A DNA stretch of 64,000 bases from Oceanobacillus polygoni (GCF_008304605.1 NZ_PIJY01000001.1:62001-126000); one strand, 5' to 3'; shown: positions 25,924 through 34,926, numbered from the stretch's first letter. A program made the numbers and translations. Notes: a model not told the origin generated them from the letters alone.

Positions 25924-26096
25924 TCATTTCACCTTCCTTCTTTTTGCCTGTATACAATTTATACTATTGTTCTTTTTACGTAATAGCTTGTATTCCTACC
26001 TAAACGTTGCTCCCATTTTCTCTAAATACCTCAAAAAAAGGCGATTTACCAAGAACAAAGTAGGTAGATTACATAGTCTAATTTTTTGTATACATT

Positions 26097-26131
26097 AAAA
26101 AACTACCTTGTTCGAGCACCAAGGTAGTTTT
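26097..26131 (-). terminator. queF transcript terminator
   Basis: Arms AAAACTACCTTG / CAAGGTAGTTTT (12 bp) are followed on the minus strand by a T run, 115 bases after the queF stop. Confidence 0.82.
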
Positions 26132-26245
26132 ATATTTAATATTTTCTAGTCTTAGCCTACTTTCATTAGTAGCTGTGACCATTTTAATTTTCTAACCATT
26201 TTCATAAATAAAGAAGACTCGCAGCCGCCCTCTCTCAAACTAATT

Positions 26246-26734
26246 TTAGCGATTATCAACTTTTTCAGGATACATATCATGGTTCATCATACGGTGCTCT
26301 GCCATTTGTTCATATTTCGTCCCAGGTTTACCATAGTTGCAATATGGGTCAATGGAAATACCACCACGTGGTGTAAATTTCCCCCATACTTCAATATAAC
26401 GCGGGTCCATTAGCTTGATTAAATCGTTCATGATAACATTTACACTATCCTCATGAAACCCGCCATGGTTACGATAGCTGAATAAATACAGTTTAAGAGA
26501 TTTACTCTCTACCATTTTTACTTCAGGTATGTAACTAATATAAATCGTTGCAAAATCGGGTTGCCCCGTCATTGGGCATAACGTTGTAAACTCCGGAAAA
26601 TTCAATTTCACAAAATAATCCCGATCTTGATGATTATTTTCAAATGCTTCCAGCACTTCCGGGTTATACTCATATACATAAGAAGTTCCTTGGTTCCCTA
26701 ATAAAGTCAGTCCTGACAAATCTTGTTCCTTCAT
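26246..26734 (-). CDS. queF: NADPH-dependent 7-cyano-7-deazaguanine reductase
   Basis: A 162-residue unimodular (YkvM-type) QueF. It reduces the nitrile preQ0 to the amine preQ1 in queuosine biosynthesis. The catalytic cysteine Cys53 and aspartate Asp60 lie in [14 protein letters not shown], and the NADPH-binding motif [21 protein letters not shown] is intact. The ATG is preceded by GGAGG at eight bases. It is monocistronic, with a preQ1-I riboswitch in its leader, so its own product shuts it off. The other preQ0 genes (queC, queD, queE) are not in this window. Confidence 0.97.
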   Translation of the reverse strand: MKEQDLSGLTLLGNQGTSYVYEYNPEVLEAFENNHQDRDYFVKLNFPEFTTLCPMTGQPDFATIYISYIPEVKMVESKSLKLYLFSYRNHGGFHEDSVNVIMNDLIKLMDPRYIEVWGKFTPRGGISIDPYCNYGKPGTKYEQMAEHRMMNHDMYPEKVDNR

Positions 26735-26788
26735 GTAATTACCTCCACTTGTTTGTTTTTAGACAAAAGTCTATTTTGCAGACCTACC

Positions 26789-26821
26789 AAAAAAAGCCGT
26801 GTACCCTAAGGCACACGACTT
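26789..26821 (-). terminator. Riboswitch-controlled leader terminator of queF
   Basis: On the minus strand AGTCGTGTGCC and GGGTACACGGCT pair, and seven T residues follow. It stands between the preQ1 aptamer and the queF start, so it is the expression platform for transcription attenuation. Confidence 0.85.
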
Positions 26822-26837
26822 CAATCGCATCATATTC

Positions 26838-26874
26838 CTTAGTTTTTTATAGAGGGTTAGCGCTAAGAACCTCT
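26838..26874 (-). promoter_or_regulatory. preQ1-I riboswitch aptamer
   Basis: The minus strand reads AGAGGTTCTTAGC, then GCTAACCCTCTATAAAAAACTAAGG. These are the hallmarks of the preQ1-I class: P1 stem AGAGG/CCTCT, a loop with the conserved cytosine region, and the A-rich tail AUAAAAAACUAA that folds back as a pseudoknot. It is followed by the leader terminator and queF. Confidence 0.93.
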
Positions 26875-26893
26875 TTCGCATATTTACGAGCTT

Positions 26894-26922
26894 ATTATAT
26901 AGAGGAAATTTATATATGTCAA
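26894..26922 (-). promoter_or_regulatory. Consensus SigA promoter of queF
   Basis: On the minus strand a perfect -35 TTGACA (26917-26922) and perfect -10 TATAAT (26894-26899) are separated by exactly 17 bases. Transcription would start about 13 bases upstream of the aptamer. Confidence 0.88.
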
Positions 26923-27058
26923 TTTGTACAAAACAGCATGAGCGATAGTTTTAAGGTTAATTTTCTATTTCTATAGATTTTTCTGTTAATAAGCGTTATA
27001 ATATGTAGAATTTCTATTTTTTAAAAATTCACTACACAAAAAAAGGAGTCTGCACAAC

Positions 27059-28042
27059 ATGAAAGCAATCAACTTTATCAGTAATTTTTCCAACAAGAAT
27101 TTCGCTTTAATCACAATCATTATTGCAATCATTGCCTTTAATTTGCCAGATCAATTTTCCTGGCTCAATTCCTACATCAGTATTCTTCTGGGAATCGTTA
27201 TGTTTGGGATGGGACTTACATTGAAACCAGTCGATTTCAAAATTGCTTTGACAAAACCAAAACCGGTTATCGCTGGTGTCGTGCTGCAATATACAGTCAT
27301 GCCACTCATTGCGTTTACCATTGCCAAGCTATTAAATCTCCCGCCAGAATTGGCAGCAGGGATCATTCTTGTTGGATGTGTACCAGGTGGCACGGCATCA
27401 AACGTAATGGTCTACCTTGCAAAAGGGAATGTACCATTGTCTGTTGCAATGACATCGATATCTACGATGCTTGCGCCGATTATGACACCAACCCTTTTAT
27501 ATTTATTGGCAGGACATTGGATGCCAGTTAATCCATTCCAAATGTTTTGGTCGATTATTCAAGTGATTATCATTCCAATTATTCTCGGAATAGTCATACA
27601 AAAATACTTTCCTGTGGCAGTGGAAAAAAGTGTCCAAGCCTTGCCATTCATTTCAGTTGTTGCCGTTTCAGGAGTAGTAGCAGCAGTTGTTTCTGGAAAT
27701 ACGGAGAATATTGCTTCAGCAGGAATACTTGTCTTTATCACGGTAATCCTGCATAACCTTTCTGGATTATTTCTCGGCTACGTCATTGCTACGCTATTAA
27801 GGCTTGACGCTGATACGAGACGCGCTATTTCATTCGAAGTAGGCATTCAAAATGCTGGCCTTGGTGTATCACTTGCCAATACGCATTTTCCAACTATGCC
27901 ACTAACAGCATTACCCGGGGCAGTAGCGGTCGTAACCCACGTTATTAACGGATCGATTCTTGCGACTTTCTGGTCAAGAAAACCGTTGAAGCAAGAAAAA
28001 TTACAAGGAAAAGAAATCATAGAAATGAAAAAAACAGTTTAG
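27059..28042 (+). CDS. BASS-family (bile acid:sodium symporter-like) transporter
   Basis: A 327-residue inner-membrane transporter with about nine or ten helices. Typical BASS motifs are GIVMFGMGLTLKPVDF, LVGCVPGGTASNVMVYLAKGN (crossover region) and EVGIQNAGLGVSLANTHF. Relatives such as B. subtilis YocS and PanS-type proteins carry organic anions or keto acids; bile acids are unlikely to be the real substrate. The ribosome binding site AAAGGAG is clear. It is monocistronic with its own terminator. Confidence 0.88.
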   Translation: MKAINFISNFSNKNFALITIIIAIIAFNLPDQFSWLNSYISILLGIVMFGMGLTLKPVDFKIALTKPKPVIAGVVLQYTVMPLIAFTIAKLLNLPPELAAGIILVGCVPGGTASNVMVYLAKGNVPLSVAMTSISTMLAPIMTPTLLYLLAGHWMPVNPFQMFWSIIQVIIIPIILGIVIQKYFPVAVEKSVQALPFISVVAVSGVVAAVVSGNTENIASAGILVFITVILHNLSGLFLGYVIATLLRLDADTRRAISFEVGIQNAGLGVSLANTHFPTMPLTALPGAVAVVTHVINGSILATFWSRKPLKQEKLQGKEIIEMKKTV

Positions 28043-28050
28043 AAACATGG

Positions 28051-28095
28051 AAAGGACTTGGCTCATTACTACTTTTATGAGCTAAGTCCTTTTTC
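28051..28095. terminator. Terminator after the BASS transporter gene
   Basis: Arms AAAGGACTT...GCTCAT and ATGAGC...AAGTCCTTT form a long stem, followed by TTTTT on the plus strand. It may also serve the convergent YjdM gene. Confidence 0.82.
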
Positions 28096-28123
28096 CATTA
28101 ATATGATAAGGTTCTAATTTCGC

Positions 28124-28465
28124 CTAAACCTTTTTAACAAATTCAGATTTCAATTTCATCGCTCCAAAACCATCGATTTTACAGTCGATATCGTGATCGC
28201 CATCTACCAAACGAATATTTTTTACTTTCGTTCCTACTTTTACGACAGACGAGCTTCCTTTTATTTTCAGATCTTTAATTACAGTGATTGTATCACCGTC
28301 TTTTAAAACATTTCCATTTGCATCTCTAATCACTTTCTCATCTTCCATGTTTTCTCCAGCTGCCTCTAAAGTCCATTCGTGTGCACACTCTGGACACACG
28401 AAAAAATTCCCGTCTTCATATGTATACTCCGAATTACATTTTGGACAATTTGGTACTTCAATCAT
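28124..28465 (-). CDS. YjdM/PhnA-like zinc-ribbon protein
   Basis: A 113-residue member of the PhnA (YjdM) family. The N-terminal zinc ribbon [21 protein letters not shown] is followed by the small beta-rich domain with [23 protein letters not shown]. The old name 'alkylphosphonate utilisation protein' is misleading: the family is not the phosphonoacetate hydrolase, and its role is unclear. The ribosome binding site GGAGGAA precedes the ATG. Monocistronic. Confidence 0.88.
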   Translation of the reverse strand: MIEVPNCPKCNSEYTYEDGNFFVCPECAHEWTLEAAGENMEDEKVIRDANGNVLKDGDTITVIKDLKIKGSSSVVKVGTKVKNIRLVDGDHDIDCKIDGFGAMKLKSEFVKKV

Positions 28466-28605
28466 CTTCCAATTCCTCCATCCACAAAATAACTAGAAAT
28501 CATCTATATGCACTTATCATGCCATATACTCCTGGCATTAACAACTTTCTCTAAATTGTATAATGAGAGTTCCGCGGATCCCACCTCAAATGATGACAGA
28601 ACTAA

Positions 28606-28643
28606 AATAAGCAATGCTAGAAAATAGCCTAGCATTGCTTATT
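28606..28643 (-). terminator. Terminator of the CofE-like gene
   Basis: Perfect 15-bp stem (AATAAGCAATGCTAG / CTAGCATTGCTTATT) with an 8-base loop, followed on the minus strand by TTAG. Confidence 0.75.
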
Positions 28644-28660
28644 CAGAATTCCATATTCAC

Positions 28661-29851
28661 TTATTTCGTATAATTATCAAAATATCCTTGAATAAAGACG
28701 ATCGGTGTACCTTTATCGCCACTTCCTGAAGTTAAGTCAGCAAGGGAACCAATTAAGTCTGTAAGCTTTCTTGGCGTTGTTCCTTGTGCTTCCATTGCTC
28801 CAACAAGATCCTCATCTTTTTCATCAATAAATTTAGAGATTGCTTGTTGTAGTTCTTCCCCTTTTAAATCGGAAAAATTATTATCTGCAAGATATTTTAA
28901 TTTTACTTCATTCGGTGTTCCATCTAGTCCAGCTGTATAAGCAGGAGATACTACTGGATCTGCAAGCTCCCAGATCTTACCTACTGGATCTTTAAATGCT
29001 CCATCCCCATAAATCATTACCTCAACATTTTTTCCTGTTTTCTCCTGCAACATGCTTTGGATACGGTCCACTGTCGGCTGACAATTGCGAGGGAAAAGCT
29101 TTACCTTATCTTCTGTTGATTTATTTGAACCTAACAGACCATATTTCTCATTATATCCGCTGCCATCAATCGAATCGGCTAATATATTATCAAGGCTATA
29201 TACCTTCTCGCCACCGTTTGCTTCTAAAATTCTTTTCGTTCTAAATCTTGTGTGAATGTCACAAGTAAGCACACTCTTTGTATAGTCTAGAATTGACTTC
29301 GGATTATTCGAGAAGATAACCTCACATTCAACTCCAAATTCCTCAATTAGTGATTTATAATACTCAATATAATCTACACCCGTAAATGTATGCTTCAAAT
29401 ATCCAAAGTAATCACGAAATTGGTTTTCTGTTAAAACATCCGTCCAAGGATTAACGCCTTTTTCATCAAGCATATCAATACTCACTAAGTGATTACCAAC
29501 CTCATCTGAAGGATAGCTGAGCATTAATACAATTTTCTTAGCACCTTTTGCAATTCCGCGAAGAATATTTGCAAAGCGATTTCTACTTAAGATTGGGAAG
29601 ATAACACCAATTGTATCATCCTCAAATTTCGTATGGACATCCTTTGCTATGGCTTCAATTGTAGCGTAGTTGCCTTGCGCACGAGCAACAATTGATTCTG
29701 TCAAAGCAACAACATCTTTATCTTTAATTTGAAACTTTTCTACCTCAGCAGCATTTAACACACTATCTACAACGATCTCCTCAATATTATCACCTTGATT
29801 GATGATTGGACAACGGAGACCTCTAACTACAGTTCCAACTACTCTTTCCAA
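28661..29851 (-). CDS. Coenzyme F420-0:L-glutamate ligase-like (CofE family) protein
   Basis: A 396-residue protein resembling the gamma-glutamyl ligase CofE/FbiB-N. It has an extended N-terminal part (CPIINQGDNIEEIVVDSVLNAA, VALTESIVARAQGNYA) and the nucleotide-binding regions VMIYGDGAFKDPVGKIWELADPV. True CofE adds glutamate to F420-0; no other F420 gene is in this window, so the substrate here may differ. A TTG at 29851 is chosen, with AAGGAG eight bases upstream. It is divergent from a LysR gene that probably controls it. Confidence 0.7.
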   Translation of the reverse strand: MERVVGTVVRGLRCPIINQGDNIEEIVVDSVLNAAEVEKFQIKDKDVVALTESIVARAQGNYATIEAIAKDVHTKFEDDTIGVIFPILSRNRFANILRGIAKGAKKIVLMLSYPSDEVGNHLVSIDMLDEKGVNPWTDVLTENQFRDYFGYLKHTFTGVDYIEYYKSLIEEFGVECEVIFSNNPKSILDYTKSVLTCDIHTRFRTKRILEANGGEKVYSLDNILADSIDGSGYNEKYGLLGSNKSTEDKVKLFPRNCQPTVDRIQSMLQEKTGKNVEVMIYGDGAFKDPVGKIWELADPVVSPAYTAGLDGTPNEVKLKYLADNNFSDLKGEELQQAISKFIDEKDEDLVGAMEAQGTTPRKLTDLIGSLADLTSGSGDKGTPIVFIQGYFDNYTK

Positions 29852-29917
29852 TAGAATCGCTCCTTCAATGTTAATTTCATTATGTATCTCTTTACTTGTA
29901 ATATACACGGTATTAAT

Positions 29918-29938
29918 GATATAAGTAAAATGAATATC
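29918..29938. promoter_or_regulatory. LysR-type binding dyad (GATAT-N11-ATATC)
   Basis: GATAT at 29918-29922 and ATATC at 29934-29938 are exact inverted repeats separated by 11 bases, the T-N11-A form of a LysR box. It lies between the divergent CofE-like and LysR genes. Confidence 0.55.
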
Positions 29939-29966
29939 ACTAATATCAGATATAAGGAGCACTTAT

Positions 29967-30881
29967 ATGGCAAGTAAATTAGATTTATATAAGATATTTT
30001 GTAGGGTCGGCAAAACGAATAGTTTTTCAAAAGCTGCGGAGAGCCTTTATATGACGCAACCTGCAGTTAGCCAAGCAATCATGCAATTAGAAAGAGATTT
30101 GGATACCCGACTTTTCAAGCGAACACCCAAAGGAGTCACATTGACACATGAGGGCGAGCTTTTATTTGAGTATGCGAATTCCGCAATTAATTTAATTGAT
30201 GTCGGTGAGGAAAAAATATTAGAATTTAAAAATTTAACGACAGGAGAGCTAAAGATAGGAGTAGGAGACACGATTTCCCAGCATTTCTTACTTCCATATT
30301 TAGAAGACTTTCATCATAAATATCCTAAAATTAAATTTAATATTGTTAATGGAACGACCTTGGAGCTCTGTTCAGCTTTAAAGTCAGGTGAAGTTGACAT
30401 TATTCTATGTAATTTCCCTTTAAACGATCCAACATTAGAGCAAATCCCTTGTATGGACACCCATGATATCTTTGTTTGCGGTGAAAAGTTTAAATATGTA
30501 TTATCAAAATCGTTAAGTTTCGATGAATTAGTAAAGCTTCCTTTAATATTTCTGGAACCTAAGTCAAATTCGAGGAGATATGTGGAAAATTATTTGAAAT
30601 CAAAGGGAATAACGATCGCTCCAGAAATGGAATTAGGCTCACATAATTTATTATTGGAATTTGCCAAAATAAATTTAGGGATTGCATGTGTGACAAGAGA
30701 ATTCTCCCGCAACTATTTAAATAATGGATTATTATATGAAGTGAATTTAGAAGAAGAAATTCCAAATAGAAGCATTGGAATCTGTTTTTTAAAAAGTGTT
30801 CCTTTATCCCCGGCTTCTACAAGATTTGTAAAAATTATCCAAGGGAAGTCTGTTGGATATAGTCCACTATTATCCTTATAA
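29967..30881 (+). CDS. LysR family transcriptional regulator
   Basis: A 304-residue LysR regulator. The N-terminal helix-turn-helix is FCRVGKTNSFSKAAESLYMTQPAVSQAIMQLERDLDTRLFKR, followed by a periplasmic-binding-type effector domain (GELKIGVGDTISQHFLLPYLEDF). The AAGGAG ribosome binding site sits in the loop of a 7-bp inverted repeat (ATATAAG/CTTATAT, 29950-29968) that also covers the ATG. Divergent placement suggests it controls the CofE-like gene; effector unknown. Confidence 0.9.
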   Translation: MASKLDLYKIFCRVGKTNSFSKAAESLYMTQPAVSQAIMQLERDLDTRLFKRTPKGVTLTHEGELLFEYANSAINLIDVGEEKILEFKNLTTGELKIGVGDTISQHFLLPYLEDFHHKYPKIKFNIVNGTTLELCSALKSGEVDIILCNFPLNDPTLEQIPCMDTHDIFVCGEKFKYVLSKSLSFDELVKLPLIFLEPKSNSRRYVENYLKSKGITIAPEMELGSHNLLLEFAKINLGIACVTREFSRNYLNNGLLYEVNLEEEIPNRSIGICFLKSVPLSPASTRFVKIIQGKSVGYSPLLSL

Positions 30882-30890
30882 TCGAGCTCA

Positions 30891-30934
30891 TTTAATGAAA
30901 GTGGATCACCGTATGGCGATCCACTTTCATTAAA
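30891..30934. terminator. Bidirectional terminator (17-bp stem)
   Basis: TTTAATGAAAGTGGATC and its exact reverse complement (30918-30934) flank a 10-base loop between the convergent LysR and DUF2187 genes. Confidence 0.85.
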
Positions 30935-30937
30935 TAC

Positions 30938-31153
30938 TTATTTCATTCGTTTATAATTTTTATGATTCACAACTGTTTTAATTGGTTCTCCAGTTCCCTT
31001 ATTATTACCAATTTTGACAATCACAGAGTTTTCGCGAATCATTAGAACCTCTCCAGTTTTACCTTTTTGTTCCCCTTTTATGATTTGGATTTTATCCCCC
31101 TCATTCACCTTCTTTTTTGTATCAACATTTGCTTCGTTAGTCTCTTCTGACAT
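30938..31153 (-). CDS. DUF2187 family KOW-like protein
   Basis: A 71-residue protein, the YkvS-like family of Bacillaceae. After an acidic-polar N-terminus (1-20), a small beta-barrel KOW-like module is seen: EGDKIQIIKGEQKGKTGEVLMIRENSVIVKIG. KOW modules bind RNA or protein, but the role of this family is unknown. AAAGGAGG supplies the ribosome binding site. Monocistronic; the 509 bases upstream (31154-31662) contain no other gene I can support. Confidence 0.85.
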   Translation of the reverse strand: MSEETNEANVDTKKKVNEGDKIQIIKGEQKGKTGEVLMIRENSVIVKIGNNKGTGEPIKTVVNHKNYKRMK

Positions 31154-31662
31154 ATCATTTCCTCCTTTAAAACACCATAACTATCGTACTAATTAGTGAC
31201 TTTCATTTACCTCATTTTTACACTTAAGCTTATCTTACAATATCTTATAACTATCTTCACTTATTTAGCCCTCTAAACAGACTTTGCACATGATGAATTA
31301 GACTGTTTCGATATTGCAACGTGCTATGTAAACTTCACATTAAAGATTGTCCCCTACACGTTTATCATGTTCTATTCCATCTGTCAAGTTAATGAACCTA
31401 ACTATAATACTAAAATTCTCTTACTTGTGAAAACATTTTATATTTCCATTTCCGTTTTCCATACTTTTCTTTCATTTCCTAACTCTGTTTATTCTGTTAA
31501 ACCACTGAAATATACATCATTAAATTGCAATAATTATCATCACATTGTTAGCTTATAGCTGTTTGTTAAAAACCTAGAAAAGGGTAGTATATAGTATAAG
31601 GTAAATTCCTATTCTAGAAAATATGTATTGAAACCAACTGTAGTTAAAGGACGTGTGTAACA

Positions 31663-32700
31663 TTGCAAATTTGCTTTATGCGTAATCGCAGAAAACCGTC
31701 GAAATACGCAAGACTACTATCAAAAGCTGCTAAATATTATGGTATTGACTTAATTTATTGTCATCCAACAGATATTGATATCGAGGAAGAAATTATTCAT
31801 GGGAAAATGCTTAGGAATAACGAATGGGTTCCTAAAGATGTTTCAATCCCCCCATTTATTGATTTAAGCAGCTATTGTTATAAATATAAAAAAGAAATCA
31901 GATTTTTAAAGGAAAGAAGCCTGTTGTCAAGCTACGGTAAATTTGGCTCGAAGGAAAAAGTATATAATATGCTTGAAAAAGATGGGGAATTTAAACACTT
32001 ACTCATCCCTTCCCAACCTGTTGATCATTTCGAAGGCTTCTATAACTTCTTAAATGAACACAAAGAAATTATTGCAAAACCTAAAAACGGACAAAAGGGT
32101 GAGGGAATATTTCTAATCTCCATGAAAAATGACAGCTATATAATAAGCTATGAGAATCAGGAAAGACACATTTCATCGGCAGAACTAAAAGCATTTTTTG
32201 AGGATCGGATCAATCCTAAAGTATATCTATTTCAAAAATATATCGAGTCTAAATCAAAAGCTGGCGATCCCTTTGATTGCCGAATTCGACTCGAAAAGGA
32301 TGGAAATGGCGAATGGAGTGTCCCTATTTACCTCGTTAGAATCGGAACAAACCAAAAGGTCGTTTCGAATGTAGCGCAAGGCGGCAGTGTTAGTTCATTA
32401 ACGCCTTTCTTAAAAGCAAACTATGAAGAGAATTGGAAAGAAATTCGAGATTCCATCAAACAAGTAGGAAAGACGCTGCCATATAAAATTGAGAAATTAA
32501 CAAAGCCGGCTACCTCGATGGGAATTGACATTGGTATTGATAAGCATGGAGAGCTTTACTTGTTTGAAGTAAACTCTGCACCTGGAGTAGAGTTTGGCAC
32601 TGGAGAAATTGCAAGCGTAAAAGCTGATTATTATCATTATATTTTAAATGAAATCTCCAATCGATCTGTTCAACAAGTTAAGGAGATACAGTACTCTTAA
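31663..32700 (+). CDS. YheC/YheD family ATP-grasp protein (spore coat associated)
   Basis: A 345-residue protein of the YheC/YheD ATP-grasp family, found in spore formers and often described as endospore coat-associated. The ATP-grasp core is visible as IIAKPKNGQKGEGIFLI, YLFQKYIES, DCRIRLEKDGNGEWSVPIYLVR and the metal-binding ELYLFEVNSAPGVEFG. The start is TTG with AAAGGA 11 bases upstream. The substrate is unknown; ATP-grasp enzymes form amide bonds. Sporulation expression is inference from family. Monocistronic. Confidence 0.83.
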   Translation: MQICFMRNRRKPSKYARLLSKAAKYYGIDLIYCHPTDIDIEEEIIHGKMLRNNEWVPKDVSIPPFIDLSSYCYKYKKEIRFLKERSLLSSYGKFGSKEKVYNMLEKDGEFKHLLIPSQPVDHFEGFYNFLNEHKEIIAKPKNGQKGEGIFLISMKNDSYIISYENQERHISSAELKAFFEDRINPKVYLFQKYIESKSKAGDPFDCRIRLEKDGNGEWSVPIYLVRIGTNQKVVSNVAQGGSVSSLTPFLKANYEENWKEIRDSIKQVGKTLPYKIEKLTKPATSMGIDIGIDKHGELYLFEVNSAPGVEFGTGEIASVKADYYHYILNEISNRSVQQVKEIQYS

Positions 32701-32734
32701 ATAATCTTTTGCAGATTTACAAATAAGTAAACAT

Positions 32735-32765
32735 GATCCCCACGCCTTAGTAAGGTACGGGGATC
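32735..32765. terminator. Hairpin between convergent genes, possible terminator
   Basis: GATCCCC / GGGGATC with an inner CCTTAGTAAGG forms a bulged stem. T-tracts on both sides are poor, so its terminator role is moderate. Confidence 0.5.
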
Positions 32766-32828
32766 ACATTATTATTTAACGGCTTGTGCAGCAACCCGCT
32801 GCATGAATAAAGGAGATTCAATATCTAA

Positions 32829-33683
32829 TTAGGATTTCGATAATACAATCGGCTCATTTTTCTCCATCGTTGCTTTGTATAAAAGAATATTCCCTTCGTT
32901 CGCTTCAACCGTTCCTGTATCGACTTGAAAATTTTCTTGTAATGCGATCGTCCAAGCTGCTTCACCATTCTTTTTTAAAACGATTGCAAGTGTACCAAAC
33001 TGATCAATATCATCCCATTGGAACATTTCTGTTTCACCATTATCAGTCACCATAATTCCTTCCGGACCGCTAACCAGCTCGATGTTATCACCTTGCCAGT
33101 TGCCATGTGTTTGTGCTCCAACGTAATAATAGGAAATGCCACTTCCACGATCTCCATAAGTAGCAATGAACTGCTGCGTTGTATTATTTGCTGCTTTATA
33201 CGTAACTGCTCCAACATCATCCGCTAACCACTCAACTTGAAATTCACCTATTTTCTTATCTGGTAATACTTCCTTCGGGCGAGCGAGAATACCATAATAC
33301 GATCGATAATAAACAGCTTCACCACTTTCCACATTTTCTTTAATGGAGAGGACATGCTTCCAATCTGGCGATATACTTGTGATATTTTTAATCTCATTGT
33401 TGCTACTAATTAGCAGAACAACATGCCCGATAATAAGAAGTACCGAAATGCTAGAGATAATCGTTATTAATTTTCTAGTTGATGGAAGAATCAGCAAGAT
33501 CGCTAGCGTTAGGATAATCAGACAAACAATATTTATGATATAAAATAATCGATTATCCACATAGTCTACTTGGAATCTTTCGTGAAAGACAAGGTATCCT
33601 ATTTGCATACAGAAAAATCCGTTTGCTACGAGAAATAATACCCATCCAATGACTTTTTTCGTTTTACTCGTGTTCTGCTTCAT
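32829..33683 (-). CDS. Membrane protein with extracytoplasmic domain, partner of the BNR protein
   Basis: A 284-residue protein not assigned to a named family. Three hydrophobic helices (about 12-32, 46-66 and 72-93) precede a soluble domain of about 185 residues (SPDWKHVLSIKENVESGEAVYYRSYYGIL). The ATG at 33683 overlaps the 3' end of the BNR-repeat gene, and GAGGAGG nine bases upstream sets this start rather than 33773. The strict coupling suggests that the two proteins work together at the membrane. Function unknown. Confidence 0.7.
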   Translation of the reverse strand: MKQNTSKTKKVIGWVLFLVANGFFCMQIGYLVFHERFQVDYVDNRLFYIINIVCLIILTLAILLILPSTRKLITIISSISVLLIIGHVVLLISSNNEIKNITSISPDWKHVLSIKENVESGEAVYYRSYYGILARPKEVLPDKKIGEFQVEWLADDVGAVTYKAANNTTQQFIATYGDRGSGISYYYVGAQTHGNWQGDNIELVSGPEGIMVTDNGETEMFQWDDIDQFGTLAIVLKKNGEAAWTIALQENFQVDTGTVEANEGNILLYKATMEKNEPIVLSKS

Positions 33684-34617
33684 CTGGTGGAACCTCCTCT
33701 GAAAAATTCCATGTTTTACCATTATCCGATGAAATAAATTCCCCTTTGACGAGACCACCTGCATAATCACCATTCGGCCCTTGATTTATCAATACCTTTA
33801 ACTGCTCTTCCTCTTTTACTGGCGGTTCTGCTATTACAAAGACCCCATAATATTTCTCAGGTATATGAATGGATGCCTGATTCCACGTATTTCCCCCGTC
33901 CTCGGTAACATAAAGCGTCGGTTCTATCGGATTAATCGTTCCAAAGGAAAGAAATCCTGTAGACTCATCTACAAAGCCACCATCCGAAATGAGGCGTGTC
34001 ACTTCTGTATAGGTTGTTTCTTCCCAGTTCTTCCCACCATCATGTGTTAGAAAGACTACGGAATATTCTTGGGACATTGTTCGATCACCAGAGATAATCG
34101 CATATCCAAACTCATCGTTTAAAAAGTCTACTTTCCTAAAACGCATCATCAGAAAGGATTCGGAAACAACGGATTTCTCCCATGTTTCACCTTGATCGAT
34201 AGAATAAAGAAATACGATTTGTTGGGCTTCCCAATTGGTTCCTTCTGAATAGAGGAAACCAGTTCGATCTTCCATTAGAACATAGCTATTTTCAATCAGC
34301 TCTTGTCCGTTCCCATTATATTCACCAACAAATAGCTGGTCCTTCTCAACCGGAACCGCAACCCAATCCTCGCCATTATTAAAGCTAACGTTAAGTTGAT
34401 CGTTTTGTAAGGAATACGAAACGGCTTCGTCTATGTTAACGGGTTGTATTTGCTCCGGTTGCGCTTGTTCTAATTCTTCCTGGCTATTCTCCTGCGAGTT
34501 ATTTAACAGTGCAGATTGTGGGAGCGTGACTTGATTAGAGCTCTGGTGATAGATTACTGCCATTATGACAAGAGCAATTACCATCACACCCGCTCCTAAT
34601 AATAGATAACGTTTCAC
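33664..34617 (-). CDS. BNR/sialidase-like beta-propeller lipid-free anchored protein
   Basis: A 317-residue protein with an N-terminal membrane anchor (about 4-24), a polar Glu/Gln linker and four to five BNR-type 'S-x-D-x-G-x-T-W' modules (SIDQGETWEKS, THDGGKNWEE, TEDGGNTWNQ, SSDNGKTWNF). This suggests a YCF48/sialidase-type propeller displayed outside the cell; there are no sialidase catalytic residues I can recognise. Its stop overlaps the start of the next gene by 20 bases. Function unknown; the pair is likely one operon. Confidence 0.78.
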   Translation of the reverse strand: MKRYLLLGAGVMVIALVIMAVIYHQSSNQVTLPQSALLNNSQENSQEELEQAQPEQIQPVNIDEAVSYSLQNDQLNVSFNNGEDWVAVPVEKDQLFVGEYNGNGQELIENSYVLMEDRTGFLYSEGTNWEAQQIVFLYSIDQGETWEKSVVSESFLMMRFRKVDFLNDEFGYAIISGDRTMSQEYSVVFLTHDGGKNWEETTYTEVTRLISDGGFVDESTGFLSFGTINPIEPTLYVTEDGGNTWNQASIHIPEKYYGVFVIAEPPVKEEEQLKVLINQGPNGDYAGGLVKGEFISSDNGKTWNFSEEVPPDEAEHE

Positions 34618-34803
34618 GTATTCACTCCTTTATAGTAAGTCTTTTCAAGGGTCTTCTGTTATCAAACGATATCTTCCAAACTTCCAATTATTACTAGAAT
34701 AGCACAAATTCTTATAAAAATTAGGAATACATTTGCCAAATAATTTACCAAGCAATTAAATTCAATATTTGTGTTTTCTTACTGTGTCCGATTTCCTCAT
34801 AAA

Positions 34804-34857
34804 AAAAGAGGCAGTTCATCAAAAATCGTTACTAACGATTTCCTGAACAACCTCTTT
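34804..34857 (-). terminator. Long nested terminator downstream of the LLM oxidoreductase gene
   Basis: AAAGAGG / CCTCTTT arms enclose further pairings (GTTCA/TGAAC and AATCGTT/AACGATT). On the minus strand seven T residues follow. The gap from 34618 to 34926 holds no gene besides this structure. Confidence 0.78.
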
Positions 34858-34926
34858 CCATTTTTATAAGGAGCTTCTTAAAAAGCAACGCCATATTTAT
34901 GTTATCGAAACGTCCTAGCTCGTTGC

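Noticed and set aside
31367-31558. 63-codon ORF in the 31.2-31.7 kb gap
   Set aside because: No ribosome binding site and no protein-like composition; the gap is treated as non-coding.
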